Below are positions 7,118-13,217 of a DNA stretch of 13,217 nt, piece by piece. Under the pieces are notes generated by a model that saw only the letters and a program-made list of their open reading frames with translations, did not search any database and had not been told where the DNA came from. The first letter of the stretch is position 1, and each line of letters opens with the position of its first letter. Origin of the DNA: Flavobacteriaceae bacterium (GTDB taxonomy: Bacteria > Bacteroidota > Bacteroidia > Flavobacteriales > Weeksellaceae); the NCBI GenBank assembly GCA_031273305.1, contig JAISSC010000042.1, positions 1-13,217 on the forward strand, given 5' to 3'. Both the position numbers and the translations under genes were made by a program.

Positions 7118-7143
7118 TCACATACCTACCGGTAGGTATGTGA
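7118..7143. promoter_or_regulatory. Perfect 26-bp palindrome, TetR-operator-like
   Basis: A perfect 13+13-bp palindrome with no spacer, core TACCTACCGGTAGGTA. Spacerless palindromes centred on ACCGGT with flanking TACC/GGTA are typical of TetR-family operators (family knowledge). No TetR gene is in the window, and the site lies about 266 bp upstream of the likely kinase promoter. It may act on an unseen promoter, act at a distance, or simply be a structural part of the surrounding repeat region. Copy A has no equivalent. Confidence 0.5.
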
Positions 7144-7195
7144 CGACAAATGGGTTTAGACGCCCGAATCGCATAACAATAATAACGTGAAGAAG

Positions 7196-7328
7196 CCCAA
7201 ATTGGGACGTCTCTATGTCGTCGTGCCTCCACCAACGACAGACTACAATTTACTGTATATCAATATATTGGCACGGCTTTGCTCCGCAAAGCCGTGCCCC
7301 GTTCTTATCCCAAACTCACGTTAATATA
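7196..7328 (+). repeat. Dispersed intergenic repeat, copy B
   Basis: 133 bp homologous to 740-868 in the same orientation. The left block and the hairpin are identical, the middle is diverged with a few indels, and the right end is ttaatata. The whole gap 6968-7475 lacks coding potential. It holds, in order, degenerate palindromic arms, the 26-bp palindrome, this repeat, and the kinase-operon promoter. Confidence 0.75.
7270..7298. repeat. Perfect hairpin inside repeat copy B
   Basis: Same 13-bp stem and tcc loop as 810-838, with all 29 bases identical, although the DNA on both sides has diverged. No T-run follows. Confidence 0.85.
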
Positions 7329-7383
7329 CTTTCGATAAGTTACATAATCTGCCATTTATCATAAAAAAACTTGCGTTTAATCA

Positions 7384-7414
7384 TTGTTTTGTTTCGGTTT
7401 AGTAAATACATTTG
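7384..7414 (+). promoter_or_regulatory. Promoter of the kinase-dehydrogenase operon
   Basis: TTG at 7384-7386 (-33), then 20 bp, then TACATTTG at 7407-7414 (-7), a good match to the Bacteroidota sigma-ABfr-type TTTG-N19-TAnnTTTG promoter. Transcription would start near 7420, giving a leader of about 55 nt before the ATG at 7476. This is the best promoter in the window. Confidence 0.6.
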
Positions 7415-7475
7415 CTATATCGAAATTTACGATACTATATTATTAACTAAAAAACACATATTTAAATTATCAATC

Positions 7476-9047
7476 ATGAACACAAAAAATCCCAATGAAG
7501 GCCCTTTAGTAATTGCAATCGACTCATCGACAACTTCAACCAAAGCGATTATAGTTGACACAACCGGATGTGTACTGCAGACCGCAAAACGTAACATTCA
7601 GCTTCATACACCGGCTATGGACTTTTACGAACATAATCCGTTACGTTGGTGGGAAACTACCAAAGAATGTGTCGGGGAAGTATTATCGAAATTATCTCCT
7701 AAAGACAGAGAACGAGTAGGAGCCATCGGCATTACCCACCAACGCGAAAGTTTTGCCCCTTTCGATAAGGACGGAAAACCATTACGCAACGGAATCCTAT
7801 GGTTGGATGGCAGGGCAACCCGACAGATCAGAGCCTACGGATCTTCCCACATCCATGACCTTTCAGGGAAACCTCCGGGAGTAACCCCGGGCATCTATAA
7901 AATGGCTTGGGTAAAAGAAAATGAACCTGAAATTTTTGAAAAAGCCCATAAAATAGTAGATGTACTTTCCTATATCACATGGAATCTAACCGGGCGTTGG
8001 GCTTCTTCAGCAGCGGCAGCAGATTCACTGGGATTATTAAACATCAGGAAATTTGAATACAGCGACGAGCTTCTGGATATTGCGGGAGTAAAACCTGAGC
8101 AAATGGCTGAATTGGTTCCGCCGGCAGAAGTAATAGAAATGTTAAAACCCGAATTAGCAGCCGAATGGAACCTTCCGAAACCCATCCCTGTCATTGCAGG
8201 ATTAGGAGACGGACAAGCAGCCGGAATCGGGGCAGCAGCAGTTTCTCCGGAAGTTGCCTTTTTGAATCTGGGTACTGCCGTAAATGCCGGAGTGGAAAGT
8301 CCGATATATAAATGCGATCCGGTATTCAGAACCCATGTTTCCGGAATCAAAGGAAATTTTGTATTTGAGGTGCTTCAATCTTCAGGGTCTTATCTGGCAG
8401 GATGGTTCAGGCAATCCTTAGGAGACCCTAAACTATTAGGAGAACCGGACCCGGCATTAGATAAAGAAGCATCCGAAATTCCTCCCGGATGTGAAGGATT
8501 GGTAACTTTACCTTACTGGAATGCCGTACAAAGCCCTTATTGGGATTCCGTAGCACGAGGAGCTGTGGTAGGCTGGAGAGGAACCCATTCAAGAGCACAT
8601 ATGTATCGTTCCATTCTGGAGTCAATCGGTTTTGAGATGAAACTGAACCTTGAATCCATTCAGAGAGGAACCGGCGTTCAACTTAGGTCTGTCCGTGCGA
8701 TGGGAGGAGGAACCCGATCCAAATTATGGAGGCAGATCATGGCAGATACTATCGGTATCCCGATTACAGTTTGTCTGGAAGATGAAATTTCAGCTTTGGG
8801 AGCTTCCGTACTGGCTATGGCAGGTATCGAGGCACACGGCTCTCACGACGTAGCCTATGCCGCCAAACAAATGGCTCGATTTGGAGACACCGTTGAACCG
8901 AATTTAGAACAAACCGAAAGATATAATGAAATCGCTGCAATTCAACGCCAGTTATATCCTCAGTTGAAAAATGTGTTTGAACAACTTCATACTCTGTCTG
9001 AAAAACATCCGTCAACCAAGCCGGAATCACCGAAAGCAGAGCTTTGA
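7476..9047 (+). CDS. FGGY-family carbohydrate/polyol kinase, copy 1
   Basis: 523 aa, normal FGGY length. It is an ATP-dependent kinase acting on a small sugar or polyol; the substrate is unknown. The N-terminal domain starts with the phosphate-binding loop IAIDSSTTSTKAI. GITHQRESF (R90, E91) corresponds to the glycerol-kinase NQRET motif that contacts the polyol, unlike the SGQMHG of typical xylulokinases. GLGDGQAAG holds the catalytic base, D245. NLGTAVNAG (264-272) and AMGGGTRSKLWRQIMAD are C-terminal ATP-site motifs. Two starts compete. The frame is open from a TTG at 7371, but the ATG at 7476 gives MNTKNPNEGPLVIAID, matching the start of copy 2, and lies after the promoter. It is the first gene of a three-gene operon, 21 bp before copy 2. 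Confidence 0.9.
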   Translation: MNTKNPNEGPLVIAIDSSTTSTKAIIVDTTGCVLQTAKRNIQLHTPAMDFYEHNPLRWWETTKECVGEVLSKLSPKDRERVGAIGITHQRESFAPFDKDGKPLRNGILWLDGRATRQIRAYGSSHIHDLSGKPPGVTPGIYKMAWVKENEPEIFEKAHKIVDVLSYITWNLTGRWASSAAAADSLGLLNIRKFEYSDELLDIAGVKPEQMAELVPPAEVIEMLKPELAAEWNLPKPIPVIAGLGDGQAAGIGAAAVSPEVAFLNLGTAVNAGVESPIYKCDPVFRTHVSGIKGNFVFEVLQSSGSYLAGWFRQSLGDPKLLGEPDPALDKEASEIPPGCEGLVTLPYWNAVQSPYWDSVARGAVVGWRGTHSRAHMYRSILESIGFEMKLNLESIQRGTGVQLRSVRAMGGGTRSKLWRQIMADTIGIPITVCLEDEISALGASVLAMAGIEAHGSHDVAYAAKQMARFGDTVEPNLEQTERYNEIAAIQRQLYPQLKNVFEQLHTLSEKHPSTKPESPKAEL

Positions 9048-9050
9048 TAA
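9007..9050 (+). repeat. 44-bp direct repeat, first copy (3' end of kinase 1)
   Basis: Identical at every base to 10591-10634. It covers the last codons (PSTKPESPKAEL), the TGA stop and a following TAA. The rest of the two kinase genes differ at many silent sites. Confidence 0.9.
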
Positions 9051-9068
9051 CCTTATTTACGGTAAATT

Positions 9069-10631
9069 ATGAATACGAAAGAAGAACCTTTGGTTATTGC
9101 AATAGATTCATCCACCACAGCCACCAAGGCAATTGTAGTGGACACTTCCGGGCGTGTACTGCAAACAGCAAAAAACACGATACAGTTACATACTCCGGCT
9201 ATGGACTTTTACGAACATAATCCTGTTCGATGGTGGGAAACTTCCCGTGACAGTATTGCTGAGGTTATATCCAAACTATCCCCAAAAGACAGGGAACGAA
9301 TAGCCGCAATCGGGATTACCCATCAAAGAGAGAGCTTTGCTCCGTTCGACAAAGAGGGAAAGCCGATACGTAACGGAATCCTGTGGCTGGATGCACGAGC
9401 TAAAAAACAAATTCAGAAATACGGTTCCGACCATATACATAATCTTTCGGGGAAACCTCCGGGCGAACCACCGGCTATTTACAAACTGGCATGGCTGAAA
9501 GAAAACGAACCGGAAACTCTGGAAAAAGCATATAAGATTGTAGACGTACACGGATATATCGTATGGAATATGACCGGAGAATGGCTCTCTTCCGAAGCCT
9601 GTGCCGATACATTGGGTTTGTTTGACATTCGAAAACGAAACTACAGTGATGAACTTATGGAAATTGCCGGAGTAAGGCGTGAACAAATGGCTGATTTGGT
9701 CTCTCCAGGAGAAGTAATGGGAATGTTGAAAGATAAATGGGTTTCCGAGTGGAATCTTTCCGGTCCCATTCCCATAATTGCAGGAGCCGGAGATGGAATG
9801 GCTGCGGGTATAGGTGCGGCAGCCGTAACCCCGAATATTGCTTATCTTAACTTAGGCACGGCAGTAGTTGCCGGAGTACAAAGTCCGGTATACAAATACG
9901 ACCCTGTATTCCGTAATTATGTTGCCGGTATTCCGGGTAATTATATTTTTGAAGTAGTACAACATTCAGGAGCCTATCTGGCAGGATGGTTCCGTCAGGC
10001 TTTGGGTGACCCTAAATTGCTCGGAGAGCCGGACATTCGTCTGGATAAAGAAGCTGAAACTATCCCTCCGGGATGTGAAGGATTGGTAACCTTACCCTAC
10101 TGGAATGCCGTACAAAGTCCTTATTGGGATTCTTTAGCGCGTGGAGCCGTCGTGGGGTGGAGAGGAACTCATTCTCGTGCTCACATGTACCGCTCTATTT
10201 TGGAGGCTATCACCTTTGAGGTGAAAATGAATCTGGATTATCTGCAGAAAGGAACCGGAGTAAACCTGACCTCTCTCCGTATTATGGGAGGAGGAACCCG
10301 TTCCGAATTATGGAGAAAAATGGTAACGGATATAACCGGACTTCCTGTCACGATTTGTCTGGAAGATGAAATTTCTGCTCTGGGAGCAGCCATACAAGCA
10401 ATGGCAAGCACAGGAGTGTTCGGGAATAAAGATATTGCTTATGCATCTCAGCAGATGGCTCGTTTCGGGGAAACAATCGAACCCGATTTGGAACAAACCA
10501 AAAGATATAATGAGGTAGGAGAAATACAGAGAGACCTCTATCCTCAATTAAAAAATATCTTTAAACGGCTTCATGTTTTATCCGAAAAGTATCCGTCAAC
10601 CAAGCCGGAATCACCGAAAGCAGAGCTTTGA
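9069..10631 (+). CDS. FGGY-family carbohydrate/polyol kinase, copy 2
   Basis: 520 aa and about 70 % identical to copy 1 by eye, aligning almost without gaps. It has the same landmarks: IAIDSSTTATKAI, GITHQRESF (R87, E88), GAGDGMAAG with catalytic D242, NLGTAVVAG, and IMGGGTRSELWRKM. It differs from copy 1 next to the active site. Q247 becomes M244, N270 becomes V267, and LDGRATRQI becomes LDARAKKQI. These changes may alter substrate preference. There is no Shine-Dalgarno; the start is the ATG 21 bp after the copy 1 stop. The last 44 bp repeat the end of copy 1 exactly. It probably arose by tandem duplication and is cotranscribed with copy 1 and the dehydrogenase. The exact substrate (glycerol, a tetritol, a pentitol or a ketose) cannot be decided from sequence. 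Confidence 0.9.
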   Translation: MNTKEEPLVIAIDSSTTATKAIVVDTSGRVLQTAKNTIQLHTPAMDFYEHNPVRWWETSRDSIAEVISKLSPKDRERIAAIGITHQRESFAPFDKEGKPIRNGILWLDARAKKQIQKYGSDHIHNLSGKPPGEPPAIYKLAWLKENEPETLEKAYKIVDVHGYIVWNMTGEWLSSEACADTLGLFDIRKRNYSDELMEIAGVRREQMADLVSPGEVMGMLKDKWVSEWNLSGPIPIIAGAGDGMAAGIGAAAVTPNIAYLNLGTAVVAGVQSPVYKYDPVFRNYVAGIPGNYIFEVVQHSGAYLAGWFRQALGDPKLLGEPDIRLDKEAETIPPGCEGLVTLPYWNAVQSPYWDSLARGAVVGWRGTHSRAHMYRSILEAITFEVKMNLDYLQKGTGVNLTSLRIMGGGTRSELWRKMVTDITGLPVTICLEDEISALGAAIQAMASTGVFGNKDIAYASQQMARFGETIEPDLEQTKRYNEVGEIQRDLYPQLKNIFKRLHVLSEKYPSTKPESPKAEL

Positions 10632-10634
10632 TAA
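10591..10634 (+). repeat. 44-bp direct repeat, second copy (3' end of kinase 2)
   Basis: Perfect match to 9007-9050, at a distance of 1584 bp. The two copies bracket the whole of kinase 2, as expected after a tandem duplication or a conversion of the 3' end. Confidence 0.9.
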
Positions 10635-10668
10635 ACATAAAATTTTATAACTAACAAAAATAAACAAA

Positions 10669-11718
10669 ATGGGAATTATCACAATTTTAGGAGCCGGTGC
10701 GATGGGGTCAGGATTATGTACCCCCGTTCGCAGGGCAGGTTGGGAGGTCAGACTTTGGGGAACATGGCTCGACGATCATTTGATCGATGCCTGTGAGGCA
10801 GGTAAACCACACCCAAGAACGAATGTGCATTTGGCGGAAGGGGTTAAACTTTACCGTTGTTCAGATTTGGACAAAGCTCTGGAAGGAGCAGATGTGGTCG
10901 TAATGTCTGTTGCCTCAGAGGGAGTTCCGAAAATTACAGAACTGGCTTTACGGGGAATTTCCAAAGCCAAAGCACTTTGGCTTACTTCCAAAGGATTTTG
11001 TCCGAACGAAGAAGGAAAGATACAGCTACTTCCGGAAGCTATCCGTACGATTGCAAATCAACATCAGGTAGAAATCCCTCCAATCGTGGCTATTGCCGGA
11101 CCCGTAAAAGCAAACGAATGTGCGGAAGGAAAACCAACGGCTACTATCTTCGGATGTAGGGATATTGAAGTTTCACGTAAATATGCGAGAGAAGCAAGAA
11201 CCGAAGTATATTGCATTGAAGCTACGGATGATGAAACCGGAGTGGAGATTTGTGCCCCGATGAAAAACGTATATGCAATTGCATTAGGAATTGCAGACGG
11301 ATTGGAAGCAGGAACCGGTTTTCCGCATCATAACCTGAAAGCGGCAACCTTTAATCAGGCTATCAAAGAAATGTCTCTGTTGGGAAGATTTTTGGGAGCC
11401 AAATCGGAAACCGCATATGGTCTGCCCGGAGTAGGAGATTTGGAAGTTACAGGATTATCCGGGCGTAATAAGGTATACGGAGTACGGATAGGAAAAGGAG
11501 AAACCGCAAAAGAAGCTCTGGCTGAAATGAAACGCCTGGAACAAACCGTAGAAGGAGTTCCGGCAGCAGCATTAGCCGCTATCTTTGTAGAACAGGCGGC
11601 TCCTCAGCTTAAAGACCAACTAACGTTACTGAAAGCTGTTAACGAGATTCTGGCAGGAACCGACAGACCTGTGGTTAAGGTTATTTCCGAAGCAGTTCTA
11701 CCTAAAATACCCCAGTAG
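10669..11718 (+). CDS. GpsA-like NAD(P)-dependent glycerol-3-phosphate dehydrogenase paralogue
   Basis: 349 aa. The Rossmann start is ITILGAGAMGSG (G8, G10, G13). It keeps the family's catalytic set: K108 in TSKGF, K199 in MKNV, D257 and T261 in GVGDLEVT, and R266-N267 in SGRN, with the same D-T-R-N spacing as in GPD1. VEGV follows at 294-297. The family interconverts dihydroxyacetone phosphate and sn-glycerol 3-phosphate in the cytoplasm. One loop is unusual: the usual SGPSFAxE is AGPVKANE here (143-150), and the region after GADGL is changed (GLEAGTGFPHHNLKA). A housekeeping GpsA would not normally be cotranscribed with two kinases, so I infer a catabolic role on a phosphorylated polyol made by them. 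It lies 37 bp after copy 2 with no promoter between, and is followed by a hairpin terminator. Confidence 0.85.
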   Translation: MGIITILGAGAMGSGLCTPVRRAGWEVRLWGTWLDDHLIDACEAGKPHPRTNVHLAEGVKLYRCSDLDKALEGADVVVMSVASEGVPKITELALRGISKAKALWLTSKGFCPNEEGKIQLLPEAIRTIANQHQVEIPPIVAIAGPVKANECAEGKPTATIFGCRDIEVSRKYAREARTEVYCIEATDDETGVEICAPMKNVYAIALGIADGLEAGTGFPHHNLKAATFNQAIKEMSLLGRFLGAKSETAYGLPGVGDLEVTGLSGRNKVYGVRIGKGETAKEALAEMKRLEQTVEGVPAAALAAIFVEQAAPQLKDQLTLLKAVNEILAGTDRPVVKVISEAVLPKIPQ

Positions 11719-11787
11719 TAATTCCTGAAAAGTAGCAAAGTTGGGAAATACCATTTTCCTCCTTTGTCTGCAGGATATTTATTACAA

Positions 11788-11822
11788 AAACCCTAACAGG
11801 ATTTAAATTTCTGTTAGGGTTT
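11788..11822. terminator. Bidirectional terminator between convergent operons
   Basis: A 12-bp perfect stem (AAACCCTAACAG, 11788-11799; CTGTTAGGGTTT, 11811-11822) has an 11-nt AT-rich loop. On the minus strand five T's follow the GGG, making it a good terminator for the repeat-protein gene. On the plus strand the tail is TTTATATATTA, weaker but usable for the dehydrogenase operon. Confidence 0.8.
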
Positions 11823-11871
11823 ATATATTAGAGTTCTGTGCTTTCTTTCGCCATACGTAATGCAGAAGCGG

Positions 11872-13119
11872 TTATTTCACAAATACGGAATTGGCACGTG
11901 GATGGTTTCTGCCACCGGTCAAAATCTGTGGCACACCGTTTTTCCACAACACGGGCTTATCGTTATCAACGCCTGTTACATATACATCATTGCCCGATAC
12001 AAATATGGAAGTAACGTCAGCATAGCCCCTGCCCGAACTAGTCTTAACAAAACTTCTACTTGTGGCAGGAAGGATTTGCTTTACGCCGTTTTTCCATAGC
12101 ACTACATCGGGGTATTCATAGCCTGCGACATATACATCACTACCTGATACAAATACGGAAGAGGCTCCCGCATAGTTTGTGCCATCGGTAAAATCCTGCT
12201 TCACTCCGTTTTTCCACAGGGCGGCTACACTTTTGTATGAAGCGTTATTGTAATTGCCTGCCACATATACATCATCGTCCGATACAAATACGGAAGAGGC
12301 TTCACCTACATTAGTACTCAAGGCTTGTTTTACGCCATTTTTCCACAGCACGGGCTTGTAGTTCTCCTCGCCTGCCACATATACGTCACTGCCCGATACA
12401 AATACGGAATGGGCATAAGCATAGTCTGTACCATCGGTCAAATCTTGCAGCACTCCGTTTTTCCACAAGACGGCTACCCTTTTGTGTGAGCCTGAAACGT
12501 TAAAGCCTGCTACATATACATCAGTACCCGATACGAATACGGAATGGGCTACACCTTTGTCTGCATTGGGGAAAGTTTGCTTTACGCCGTTTTTATATAG
12601 CACGGCATTATCGTAATTGCCTGCCACATATACATCATTGCCCGATACGTATACGGAATGTGCCATACCACCAAGATGCATACCGAGATGTGTTGTAGAA
12701 TCTTGCACCACGCCGTTCTTCCATAGCATGGGCGTAAGACCATCATAACCTGCCACATATACATCTGGAGCAACCGTAAGCACACAGCTGCCTGTTTTGC
12801 CGTTGGTTGTCGCGGCGGTAATGGTTGCCGTACCTGTAGCTATTGCCGTAACTTCGCCTGTGGCGGGGTCAACAGTGGCTACATCGGGGTCGCTACTGCT
12901 CCATATTATGGTTTTATTGGTTGCATCGGTTGGGGTTACCTTTGCCGTAAGTGTTTGCCTGTCATCAACATGCAACTCAAGTGTGGCAGGTGAAACTATT
13001 ACGCCTGTCTCTGAGGCGGGTGTAAGGTTGTGGTCATAATCATACGAGTGTGCGGTCATTACTATTGTCGCTATTATCATTATTACTACGGCAATCTTAC
13101 CAAAAAGATTTTGTCTCAT
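11872..13119 (-). CDS. Secreted Big2-like plus seven-repeat (beta-propeller-like) protein
   Basis: 415 aa. An N-terminal hydrophobic segment (about 7-23) followed by TAHS suggests export; there is no lipobox cysteine. Residues about 39-116 match the bacterial Ig-like group 2 pattern (VSPATLELHVDDRQTLTAKVTPTDATNKTIIWSSSDPDVATVDPATGEVTAIATGTATITA). Residues 118-415 are seven repeats of 37-50 aa, each DVYVAG-x-(V/P)VLWKNGVKQ-x-(H/S)SVFVSG, starting near 119, 162, 200, 245, 283, 328 and 378. Seven such units fit a seven-bladed beta-propeller; no catalytic residues are seen. A surface or binding role is inferred. There is no obvious C-terminal sorting domain: the protein ends at SVFVK. A paralogue ends 30 bp upstream on the same strand, so this is an array. 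Confidence 0.85.
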   Translation of the reverse strand: MRQNLFGKIAVVIMIIATIVMTAHSYDYDHNLTPASETGVIVSPATLELHVDDRQTLTAKVTPTDATNKTIIWSSSDPDVATVDPATGEVTAIATGTATITAATTNGKTGSCVLTVAPDVYVAGYDGLTPMLWKNGVVQDSTTHLGMHLGGMAHSVYVSGNDVYVAGNYDNAVLYKNGVKQTFPNADKGVAHSVFVSGTDVYVAGFNVSGSHKRVAVLWKNGVLQDLTDGTDYAYAHSVFVSGSDVYVAGEENYKPVLWKNGVKQALSTNVGEASSVFVSDDDVYVAGNYNNASYKSVAALWKNGVKQDFTDGTNYAGASSVFVSGSDVYVAGYEYPDVVLWKNGVKQILPATSRSFVKTSSGRGYADVTSIFVSGNDVYVTGVDNDKPVLWKNGVPQILTGGRNHPRANSVFVK

Positions 13120-13149
13120 TTTTATTCATTTTATACTCATAAAAAGCCG

Positions 13150-13217
13150 TTATTTCACAAATACGGAAAAGGCAGTACCCATAGGGTTAGCACCCAAGTC
13201 TAAGACCTGCCTTACGC
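13150..13217 (-). CDS. Partial repeat-protein paralogue, cut by right edge
   Basis: Only the last 22 codons are in the window. Read on the minus strand they give VRQVLDLGANPMGTAFSVFVK and a TAA stop at 13150-13152. This matches the final repeat of the complete neighbouring protein (KNGVPQIL...ANSVFVK), with an identical ending SVFVK. It is therefore the 3' end of a tandem paralogue lying beyond the right edge, 30 bp upstream of the complete gene and probably in the same transcript. Confidence 0.8.
   Translation of the reverse strand, partial: VRQVLDLGANPMGTAFSVFVK

Noticed and set aside
7371..7475. N-terminal extension of kinase 1 from a TTG at 7371 (35 extra residues)
   Set aside because: The extension overlaps the promoter, has no counterpart in copy 2, and reads as random hydrophobic sequence. 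The ATG at 7476 gives a start that matches copy 2.
10857..11159. Plus-strand open frame of 100 codons inside the dehydrogenase
   Set aside because: It is a shifted frame within a gene that has intact catalytic motifs; its product is rich in S, R and G without pattern.
11970..12770. Regularly spaced nucleotide repeats as a CRISPR array
   Set aside because: The units are imperfect, in one reading frame, and translate to the VYVAG/LWKNG protein repeats.
12797..13039. Plus-strand open frame of 80 codons
   Set aside because: It is antisense to the Big2-like domain and low in complexity (V, A, S, T), a mirror of the real gene.

Overview
The window looks like a chromosomal stretch from a low-to-moderate GC member of the Bacteroidota, probably on the Flavobacteriales side. 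The evidence is A-rich translation starts without Shine-Dalgarno sequences, promoter -7 boxes of the TAnnTTTG type, a DUF2147 secreted protein, a CapA-type lipoprotein, a MutS of the Bacteroidota type, and a small membrane protein pair resembling DUF6341/DUF6427 of flavobacteria. No rRNA, tRNA, transposase or CRISPR array was seen.

Layout. (1) Bases 1-563: a convergent pair, a partial HTH antitoxin-like gene (+) and a RelE/ParE-type toxin (-), overlapping tail to tail by 21 bp. (2) 564-997: gene-free, holding repeat element copy A with a perfect 13-bp-stem hairpin. (3) 998-4289: secreted DUF2147 protein, CapA-like lipoprotein, a divergent pair of small membrane-protein genes, and a Crp/Fnr-family regulator. 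(4) 4376-6967: full-length mutS, divergent from the regulator. (5) 6968-7475: gene-free, holding repeat copy B, a perfect 26-bp palindrome of TetR-operator type, and a good Bacteroidota promoter. (6) 7476-11718: a compact operon of two tandem FGGY-family kinases followed by a GpsA-like NAD(P)-dependent glycerol-3-phosphate dehydrogenase paralogue. (7) 11788-13217: a terminator shared with a minus-strand array of secreted proteins. One is complete (Big2-like domain plus seven 'VYVAG...LWKNG' repeats, probably a seven-bladed beta-propeller) and one is a paralogue cut by the right edge.

The most distinctive unit is the kinase-kinase-dehydrogenase operon. Both kinases keep a glycerol-kinase-like QRE motif and the FGGY catalytic aspartate, and the dehydrogenase keeps the catalytic residues of the G3P dehydrogenase family. 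A reasonable inference is phosphorylation of a small polyol followed by NAD(P)-dependent oxidation. The substrate cannot be read from the sequence. The two kinases are about 70 % identical by eye, yet share a 44-bp perfectly identical 3' end, which suggests local gene conversion or a duplication scar.
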